Shown here: positions 42,755-48,645 of the stretch, in pieces
Layout of the letters: the number at the start of each line of letters is the position of its first letter
Position numbering within the stretch: the stretch's first letter is position 1
NCBI RefSeq assembly: GCF_905397375.1
Contig: NZ_CAJPVG010000018.1
Span: 1-48,645, forward strand
DNA from: Ralstonia mannitolilytica
GTDB taxonomy: Bacteria > Pseudomonadota > Gammaproteobacteria > Burkholderiales > Burkholderiaceae
Direction of reading: 5' to 3'
Length of the DNA: 48,645 bases
Notes under the pieces: generated by a model
Databases searched by the model: none
What the model saw: only the letters and a program-made list of their open reading frames with translations
Told to the model about the DNA's origin: nothing
Translations under genes and position numbers: made by a program

Positions 42755-43848
42755 CGGCCGATCCTCTCGTCGTTGCAGTAGTACAGCGTCTGCGGCGCAT
42801 CCAGGCGCAGCCACACGCGCGATTCGGTCACGCTCACTTCGTTCGGCAGCTTCGCCTTGACGGGCAGGCCACCGGCCTCGCCGAGGCTTGCGGTCAGCAG
42901 CTGGTGCGTACCGAGCTGCTGCACCTGGTGCACGCTGGCGGCCACGGCGCCCACTTCACCCGGCGCGGCCAGCTGGACGAACTCCGGGCGGATGCCGAGC
43001 TTCAGCGCGCCGTTGGCGCTCTTGAGCGCGGCGAGCGTGCCGGTGCTCACGGACAGGCGCTGGTCCCCCAGCGCAAGCACATCGCCATCCACCATCACCG
43101 GGTAGAGGTTCATGCCCGGGCTGCCGATGAAGTAGCCGACGAAGGTATGGTCCGGCCGCTCGAACAGGGCTTCCGGCCCGCCTTGCTGCACGACTTTGCC
43201 TTCGGTCATGACGACCACCTCGTCGGCAAAGGTCAGCGCTTCCACCTGGTCGTGCGTCACGTAGATCAGCGTGAGCTTGAGCTGCTGGTGAATCTTCTTG
43301 AGCTGGCGACGCAGTTGCCACTTCAGGTGCGGATCGATGACGGTGAGCGGCTCGTCGAACAGGATGGCCGCCACGTCCTTGCGCACCAGGCCGCGGCCCA
43401 GCGAAATCTTCTGCTTGGCGTCGGCCGCCAGACCGGAGGCGCGGCGCTTGAGCGCGTGCTGCAGCTCGAGGATCTCGGCCACTTCCTCCACGCGCTTCTT
43501 CACTTCGGCTTCCGGCGTCTTGCGATTGCGCAGCGGGAAGGCGAGGTTGTCGAACACGGTCATCGTGTCGTAGATGACCGGGAACTGGAACACCTGCGCG
43601 ATGTTGCGCTCGCGCGGACTGGCGTGCGTGACGTCGCGGTCGTCGAAGAGCACCTGGCCTTCGGACGGCGTCAGCAGCCCCGAGATGATGTTCAGCAGTG
43701 TCGACTTGCCGCAGCCCGACGGGCCGAGCAATGCATAGGCACCGCCGTCGCGCCACGTCATGTTCATCGGCTGCAGCGCGTAGTCCGACAGGCTTTGCGG
43801 ATTGGGGCGGTAGCTGTGCCCCAGGTTGCGGAATTCAATGCGTGCCAT
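42751..43848 (-). CDS. glpT: Glycerol ABC transporter ATPase with degenerate signature motif
   Basis: 365 residues. Walker A GPSGCGKST, Q-loop VFQFPV, Walker B ILFDEPLT and the switch His in IYVTHDQVEA are intact. The signature LSGGQ is replaced by LAADA (residues 140-144, then KQKISLGRG), read directly from 43417-43431. A C-terminal TOBE-like regulatory domain follows (about 240-360). It belongs to the MalK/UgpC class but functions with GlpS as a heterodimer, as expected from two different ATPase genes in one operon. Start ATG 43848 overlaps the glpS stop by 14 bases. Confidence 0.9.
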
Positions 43849-44953
43849 GTGCGCCTCCCTGCTTGGGCGCGCTCACCAGCTTGCCCGCTTCGTCGAACAG
43901 GAACAGTTCGGCCGGATCGACAAACACGTCCAGCGCCGCGCCCAGTTCGAACTGATGCACCCCCGGCAACTGCGCGACCAGGCCGATGGTGTTCGATTGG
44001 CCGACGGCCTGCGCCCGTACGTGCAGATACGTTTCGGACCCCGACAGCTCGGCCAGTTCCACCGTGCCCGGCAGGGCGACCGCGCCACCGTTGCGCGGCG
44101 ACAGGCGGATGTGGCTCGGACGCAGGCCGATACGGCAGCGCGCGCCGGCCGGCATCGGCAGCGGGCGCGTCCAGCGCACATCGATGCCTTGCGGCAAGCG
44201 GATGTGGTTGCCTTCGGCCACGGTGGCGTCCAGCACGTTCATCGGCGGGTCGTTGAAGATCGCGGCGGCATCCACGGAGACCGGCACCTCGTACATCTCC
44301 AGCGTCGGGCCGTCCTGGAGCACACGGCCCTCGTGCATGACGATGGTGTGGCCGCCCAGGAGCAGCGCCTCCTGCGGCTCGGTGGTGGCGTACACCACCG
44401 TTGTGCCACCGTCGGCAAAGAGCGAGGCCAGCTCGGCCCGCAGTTCTTCGCGCAGCTTGTAATCGAGGTTGACGAGCGGTTCGTCCAGGAGCACCAGCGG
44501 CGCCCGCTTGACCAGGGCCCGCGCCAGCGCGCAACGCTGCTGTTGCCCACCCGACAGTTCGGCGGGCAGGCGCTGCAGCAGGTGGTCGATGTGGAGCTTG
44601 GAGGCGACGGCACGCACGCGCGTATCGATCTCGCCCTTGTTGATGCCCTGCAGGCGCAGCGGCGAGGCGATGTTGTCGTACACCGTCATCGCCGGGTAGT
44701 TGATGAATTGCTGGTACACCATCGCCAGATTGCGATCGCGTACGCCCACGCCGGTCACGTCCTGGCCGTCCACGAGGACGCGGCCGGTGGTTGGCCGGTC
44801 CAGTCCGGCCATGATGCGCATCAGCGTGGTCTTGCCAGCCTGCGTCGGCCCGAGCAGCACGTTGATCGCGCCGGGTGCCAGCCGCAGGCTGGTCGGGTAC
44901 AGATGGGTCTGTGCCCCGACCACAGCCGTGACCTGGTCCAGTTCCAGAATCAA
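43835..44953 (-). CDS. glpS: Glycerol ABC transporter ATPase lacking the switch histidine
   Basis: 372 residues. Walker A GPTQAGKTT, Q-loop MVYQQFINYP, canonical signature LSGGQQQR and Walker B LVLLDEPLVNLD are present. The switch region reads VYATTEPQEA, so the usual TH-D is TT-E and residue 191 is Thr instead of His (codon at 44381-44383). A TOBE-like C-terminal domain follows. It is the partner of GlpT, whose signature is degenerate. The gene lies 67 bases after glpD and starts the transport part of the operon. Confidence 0.9.
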   Translation of the reverse strand: MILELDQVTAVVGAQTHLYPTSLRLAPGAINVLLGPTQAGKTTLMRIMAGLDRPTTGRVLVDGQDVTGVGVRDRNLAMVYQQFINYPAMTVYDNIASPLRLQGINKGEIDTRVRAVASKLHIDHLLQRLPAELSGGQQQRCALARALVKRAPLVLLDEPLVNLDYKLREELRAELASLFADGGTTVVYATTEPQEALLLGGHTIVMHEGRVLQDGPTLEMYEVPVSVDAAAIFNDPPMNVLDATVAEGNHIRLPQGIDVRWTRPLPMPAGARCRIGLRPSHIRLSPRNGGAVALPGTVELAELSGSETYLHVRAQAVGQSNTIGLVAQLPGVHQFELGAALDVFVDPAELFLFDEAGKLVSAPKQGGAHGTH

Positions 44954-45020
44954 TTGATGTCTCCCGTCTTACTGCTTTGATTTCTTGGTTGCTTGCGTCG
45001 GGCGCCCCGGCCCCGCGGCT

Positions 45021-46598
45021 TCAGGGCGTCCGTTGCGCGACCGGCGCTGCGTCGCTTTCCGGCAGATGCCGCGCCAACCAGCCTTCCAGGCGGCTGCGGT
45101 CGGCTTCGCCGGCGTGCAGCCCGAGTTTCGTCCGCCGCCACAGGATGTCCTGCGCCGTGCGGGCCCATTCGTGTTCGATCAGGTACCGGATTTCCGCTTC
45201 ATACAGGCCCGGCGTGACTTCCGTGCCCAGCTCTTCGAGCCGCGTGGCGCCCGCCAGCAGCGTGTTCACGCGCGTTCCGTACTGGTGTGCATAGCGCGTG
45301 GCCAGCTGCATGGGCAGCCATGGCAAACGTTTCTGCAAGCGCGTCACGAAGTCCGTGAAGGTGTACTCGGCCACCAGCTGCCCTGGCGCTTCCAGGTCGC
45401 CGCCCGGCAGCGAGGCCGTGGCGGTCCACGACGGATTGCCGGCGGCTGGCAGGTGCGGCGCCAGTTGGTCCAGCGCCTCCTCGGCCAGCTTGCGGTAAGT
45501 AGTGATCTTGCCGCCCCACACGTTGATGAGCGGAGCGCTGCTACCGTCGGCGCCGGTCTCGCATTCGACGAGGTAGTCGCGCGTGATGGCCGACGCGTTG
45601 GCGGCGCTGTCATCGAGCAGCGGTCGCACACCCGAGTACGTCCAGACCACGTCGGCCGGTGTCAGTTGCTGCTCGAAATAGCGGTTGGCCATCTCGCACA
45701 GGTATTGGATTTCATCGGCATCGATGGCGACCTGGTCCAGCGGGCCCTTGTATTCCAGGTCCGTCGTGCCGATCAGCGTGAAGTCGTTCTGGTACGGGAT
45801 CGCAAAGACGATCCGCCCGTCGGGGTTCTGAAAGATATAGGCGAACGGGTGGTCGAACATCCGCCGCACGACGATGTGGCTGCCCTTGATCAGGCGCAGG
45901 CCGCGCGTGCTGGGCAAGGCGTGCGCCGAGCGGGCGAACTCCGCCGCCCAAGGCCCCGCCGCGTTGACGATCGCCTTGGCGCGCACCGAGCGGATGCCCT
46001 CCGGCCCCGCCAGAGACGCATGCCAGCCGTCGGCGCGCCGCTCGGCATTCAGGCAGCGCGTGCGCGTGAGGATGTGCGCGCCGCGGTCTGCGGCGTCCCG
46101 CGCGTTCAGCACGACGAGGCGGGCGTCGTCCACCCAGCCATCGGAATAGACGAAACCGCGCGTGTAACCGGGCTTGAGCGGCTTGCCCGCCGGATGCTGC
46201 CCAAGCCTGATCGACTCCGAGCCGGGCAGAAAACGCCGTCGCGCGAGATGGTCATATAAGAAGAGGCCCGCGCGGATCATCCACGCCGGGCGCTGCGCCG
46301 CGTCGTGCGGCATCACGAACCGCAGCGGCCACATGATGTGCGGCGCCATGCGCAGCAGCACCTCGCGCTCCTGCAGCGCCTTGCGCACCAGGCTGAATTC
46401 GTAATATTCGAGGTAACGCAGCCCCCCGTGAATCAGCTTGGTGGAAGCCGAAGAGGTGTGCTGAGCCAGATCGTCCTTTTCGCACAGGACCACCGAAAGC
46501 CCACGGCCCACGGCATCGCGCGCAATGCCGACCCCGTTGATGCCGCCTCCGACCACCAGCAGATCACAGTCCAGATGCGACGCGTCAGTGAGTTGCAT
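45021..46598 (-). CDS. glpD: Aerobic glycerol-3-phosphate dehydrogenase
   Basis: 525 residues. FAD-binding N-terminus DLLVVGGGINGVGIARDAVG (12-31), then the family signature STKLIHGGLRYLEYYEFSLV (about 52-71). Other family pieces are GGKITTYRKLAEEALDQL and a C-terminal alpha-helical domain with LWRRTKLGLH. It oxidises glycerol 3-phosphate to dihydroxyacetone phosphate and passes electrons to quinone at the inner membrane. First gene of the operon. ATG 46598 has no good ribosome site. A -35/-10 pair and TTTTCGC half-sites lie upstream. Confidence 0.96.
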   Translation of the reverse strand: MQLTDASHLDCDLLVVGGGINGVGIARDAVGRGLSVVLCEKDDLAQHTSSASTKLIHGGLRYLEYYEFSLVRKALQEREVLLRMAPHIMWPLRFVMPHDAAQRPAWMIRAGLFLYDHLARRRFLPGSESIRLGQHPAGKPLKPGYTRGFVYSDGWVDDARLVVLNARDAADRGAHILTRTRCLNAERRADGWHASLAGPEGIRSVRAKAIVNAAGPWAAEFARSAHALPSTRGLRLIKGSHIVVRRMFDHPFAYIFQNPDGRIVFAIPYQNDFTLIGTTDLEYKGPLDQVAIDADEIQYLCEMANRYFEQQLTPADVVWTYSGVRPLLDDSAANASAITRDYLVECETGADGSSAPLINVWGGKITTYRKLAEEALDQLAPHLPAAGNPSWTATASLPGGDLEAPGQLVAEYTFTDFVTRLQKRLPWLPMQLATRYAHQYGTRVNTLLAGATRLEELGTEVTPGLYEAEIRYLIEHEWARTAQDILWRRTKLGLHAGEADRSRLEGWLARHLPESDAAPVAQRTP

Positions 46599-46741
46599 GG
46601 GTTGGAATCTGTTGATTTTCGCGCCTTTCCTTGCGAATAGTGACGCGTTGGCGGATAGTTTAGTGAAGGGCGAAAATAAAGCAACATAGGGAATCGCCTA
46701 ATCCGCTCACATATGTTCGTTTGTGTTCATTTCGTGACTTG
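46599..46741. promoter_or_regulatory. glpD-glpR divergent regulatory region
   Basis: For glpD (minus strand), -35 TTGCTT (46679-46684) and -10 TAAACT (46657-46662) with a 16-base spacer. GCGAAAAT (46670-46677) lies in the spacer and its exact inverse ATTTTCGC (46615-46622) lies downstream of the -10, so a looping or two-site repressor is possible. Near glpR, TGTTC occurs at 46714 and 46724 with exact 10-bp period, the first inside ATGTTCG, the half-site known for E. coli GlpR. Confidence 0.5.
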
Positions 46742-47506
46742 ATGCTTCCGCGACACCGCCAGATCCTCGAATACGTCCGCCAGCACGGCGATGCCTCCGT
46801 CGAGACGCTTGCCCGCGTGCTTGGCGTCACCACGCAGACCATCCGCCGCGACATCCGCCAGCTCGAAGACGAGCGCCTGCTTGCGCGCTACCACGGCGGT
46901 GTCGGTCTGCCGTCGTCGGTCGAAAACATCGACTACGACCAGCGCCAGGTGCTGCACATCGAGGCCAAGCGCCGCATCGCCGATGTCGTTGCGCGCCATG
47001 TCGAGCCCGGCCGCTCGCTCATCATCAACATCGGCACGACCACGGAAGAGATCTCCAAGGCACTGGTCGGCCGCAAAGGCCTGCGTGTCATCACCAACAA
47101 CCTGAATGTGGCGTCCATCCTCTCGGGCAGCCCGGATGCGGAGGTCATCGTCGCCGGCGGCCTCGTGCGCAACCGCGACCGCGGCATCGTCGGCGAGGCC
47201 ACGATCGATTTCATGAAGCAGTTCCGCGTCGACATCGGCATCATCGGCGTCTCCAGCATCGACGAAGACGGCACGCTGCTCGACTACGATTACCGCGAAG
47301 TGCGCGTTGCCCAAGCCATCATCGAGCAGTCGCGCGAAGTCTGGCTTGCCGCCGACCACTCCAAGTTTGGCAGGCGCGCCGTGGTCCGCCTCGGCCACGT
47401 CTCGCAGATCGACAAGTTCTTCACCGACGTGCCGGTGCCCGAACCGATGGCCGAAGTCTTCCGCGCCGCAGAAGTCGACGTCGTCGTCGCCAGCGAGGCG
47501 CGCTGA
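46742..47506 (+). CDS. glpR: DeoR-family glycerol regulon repressor
   Basis: 254 residues. N-terminal DeoR helix-turn-helix (3-58): LPRHRQILEYVRQHGDASVE, then TLARVLGVTTQTIRRDIRQLEDERLLARYHGG. The C-terminal sugar-phosphate-binding domain has NIGTTTEEISKAL, NNLNVAS, VAGGLVRNRDRGIVGEATIDF, IGVSSIDEDGTLLDYDYREV and AADHSKFGRRAVVRLG, the usual effector-site motifs. It should repress the operon until glycerol 3-phosphate binds. ATG 46742 begins MLPRHRQIL; a longer ORF adds seven residues without a ribosome site. Divergent from glpD. Confidence 0.92.
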   Translation: MLPRHRQILEYVRQHGDASVETLARVLGVTTQTIRRDIRQLEDERLLARYHGGVGLPSSVENIDYDQRQVLHIEAKRRIADVVARHVEPGRSLIINIGTTTEEISKALVGRKGLRVITNNLNVASILSGSPDAEVIVAGGLVRNRDRGIVGEATIDFMKQFRVDIGIIGVSSIDEDGTLLDYDYREVRVAQAIIEQSREVWLAADHSKFGRRAVVRLGHVSQIDKFFTDVPVPEPMAEVFRAAEVDVVVASEAR

Positions 47507-47617
47507 CTCAGCATCGCCCGTCCCCAGTTTTTGCCCGGTCGACTACAGTGGAATGACAAGGCGCGCACCCTGCGGTGCGGCCTGTCCTGTCGTTGCGTCC
47601 ACCCAGGCAGACGTACC

Positions 47618-48478
47618 GTGAGCAAGCACTCACATGCGGCAATTCGTCCGATCTTCGCCCACATCGTCGATGAGCACGTCGCTTCGTTGCGGGGCACCCT
47701 GTCCCGGCTCGCCGCGCCGAACCCCACGGACGAGGACCTGCACCAGTTTCGCGTCACGCTGAGGCGGCTTCGCTCGGCGTGGGTGACCTTCGGCCCGGTG
47801 CTGCCGTGCCGCTTCATGACCCAGTGGAAGCCCCGTCTGCGCGCGCTGGCCGCATCGACCGGCCCCGTGCGCGAATGGGATGTGCTGCTCTCCGACTGGC
47901 TGCCCGCCGCCCGGCATGGTCTGGCCGCTGACGATGAGGCCGCCCGAGCATGGCTGGACGAGGCCGAGCGGAAATCCCGGGAGGCCCGTCGCCGGGATTG
48001 GGAGTCGCTGCGGGCTGAGCTTGCCGCCCAGGATGTGCCGCAGGCGCTGGTGGACCTCGAGTGCGCGGTGGCTGCGTTCAAGCGGGACGGCGGGGCCGGT
48101 TCCCAGCCGCGTTTCGCCCGGTCGCGCGCTTCGGCGCTAAGAAAGAAGCTGATCCGCCGCGGTCGCCGGCCAAACCGGGCCTCGGCGCCGCGCCTGCACC
48201 GCGCCCGGATTGCAGCCAAGCAGTGGCGCTATCTCTATGAGGCGTTTTATCCCGCACTGGGCGTTTGCGCGCCCAAGCGCTATCGCGCGCAGTTGCGCAA
48301 GCTGCAGGATGCCTTGGGCGAAGTTCACGACGCTGAAGTTGCCCTCGGGCGCATGGCGCGGTTGGTGAGGGCCGCGCCGCCCGCCTCCATAGTGAGCACC
48401 TTTCACAAGCGCGCCGCTGCCGCCCGCAAACGCGCCGCCAAGTCACTACGTTGGGTGCGCGATCACCGGGCGCCGTAG
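47618..48478 (+). CDS. CHAD-domain protein
   Basis: 286 residues from GTG 47618. CHAD repeats: LHQFRVTLRRLRSAWVTFGP (H-x-x-R-V-x-x-R-R-L-R, about 47-66), WDVLLSDWLP, and a second half with RLHRARIAAKQWRYLYEAF (H-x-x-R-I-x-x-K-x-x-R-Y) and LRKLQDALGEVHDAEVAL. This is the histidine/basic helical domain thought to bind polyphosphate granules. Many CHAD proteins carry a CYTH domain; this one does not. It follows glpR on the same strand by 111 bases, with its own gap, so cotranscription is uncertain. Biochemical role unproven. Confidence 0.85.
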   Translation: MSKHSHAAIRPIFAHIVDEHVASLRGTLSRLAAPNPTDEDLHQFRVTLRRLRSAWVTFGPVLPCRFMTQWKPRLRALAASTGPVREWDVLLSDWLPAARHGLAADDEAARAWLDEAERKSREARRRDWESLRAELAAQDVPQALVDLECAVAAFKRDGGAGSQPRFARSRASALRKKLIRRGRRPNRASAPRLHRARIAAKQWRYLYEAFYPALGVCAPKRYRAQLRKLQDALGEVHDAEVALGRMARLVRAAPPASIVSTFHKRAAAARKRAAKSLRWVRDHRAP

Positions 48479-48520
48479 GCCGGCAAAAAAGTGCGGAAAG
48501 ACCACACAGGAAGAAAGGGC

Positions 48521-48549
48521 TTGCAGAGTTCGGAAAACCCCCCTAATAT
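48521..48549 (+). promoter_or_regulatory. Strong promoter reading out of the window
   Basis: -35 TTGCAG (48521-48526), 17-base spacer, -10 TAATAT (48544-48549), followed by a C-rich discriminator and CTCGCTGC. No ORF follows within the remaining 96 bases. The form recalls stable-RNA (rRNA or tRNA operon) promoters of Burkholderiales, but the product lies outside. Confidence 0.45.
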
Positions 48550-48645
48550 TCGCCCCTCGCTGCACGACGCAGCGCCGAAACGAAAGCGACGGCGGGGCGT
48601 GTGAAGCGGTGGAGAAGTAGAAGTGGTGCGGGTTTCCGGGTGGTT

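Overview
The window is very GC-rich DNA with strong GC bias at third codon positions, no introns and dense gene packing. Protein families and sequence style point to a betaproteobacterium of the Burkholderiales, most like Ralstonia or Cupriavidus. This is a judgement from reading the sequence, not from a database search. I saw no phage, plasmid, transposase, CRISPR, tRNA or rRNA gene. The region looks chromosomal and is mostly ordinary.

Layout. 0-0.9 kb: the end of a c-type cytochrome gene and a small exported protein. 0.9-4.3 kb: two tandem paralogous envelope proteins of unknown function, divergent from a MerR-family regulator. The signal-peptide codons of the first envelope gene are split by an inserted non-coding repeat flanked by a 13-bp direct duplication. 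4.4-9.0 kb: a minus-strand operon of Baeyer-Villiger-type monooxygenase, short-chain dehydrogenase, alpha/beta hydrolase and PF10118 protein. Together these could run subterminal oxidation of a secondary alcohol or ketone. 9.1-14.1 kb: a BvgAS/EvgAS-type phosphorelay pair. 14.3-16.7 kb: a cation efflux protein and a secreted protein. 16.9-18.6 kb: four small genes of unknown function, two of them tandem paralogues. 18.6-25.8 kb: glutathione transferase, MFS exporter, large MscS-type channel, a Fur-box-controlled PepSY membrane protein, and an XRE regulator divergent from a hydrolase. 25.8-28.9 kb: a MipA/OmpV outer-membrane protein divergent from an RstAB-like two-component pair, with three tandem 10-bp repeats between them. 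28.9-33.8 kb: AraC regulator, orphan periplasmic binding protein, CitA-like symporter and an AGE-family epimerase. 34.0-37.1 kb: opgD, a DUF1415 protein and a small Lys/Ala-rich exported protein.

37.2-47.5 kb is a complete glycerol system: glpR divergent from glpD-glpS-glpT-glpP-glpQ-glpU-glpV-glpK. Glycerol enters through the ABC importer (GlpV binding protein, GlpP/GlpQ permeases, GlpS/GlpT ATPases, GlpU accessory protein), is phosphorylated by GlpK and oxidised by GlpD. Hairpins sit before glpV and before glpK. The two ATPases carry complementary motif losses that would leave only one canonical ATP site in a heterodimer. The window ends with a CHAD-domain gene and a strong promoter-like sequence reading out of the window.

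The most notable items are the repeat insertion with its target duplication and covarying hairpin, the asymmetric GlpS/GlpT ATPase pair, the small-gene island at 17-18.6 kb, and several well-formed regulatory sites (Fur box, tandem response-regulator repeats, an operator dyad at the monooxygenase promoter).
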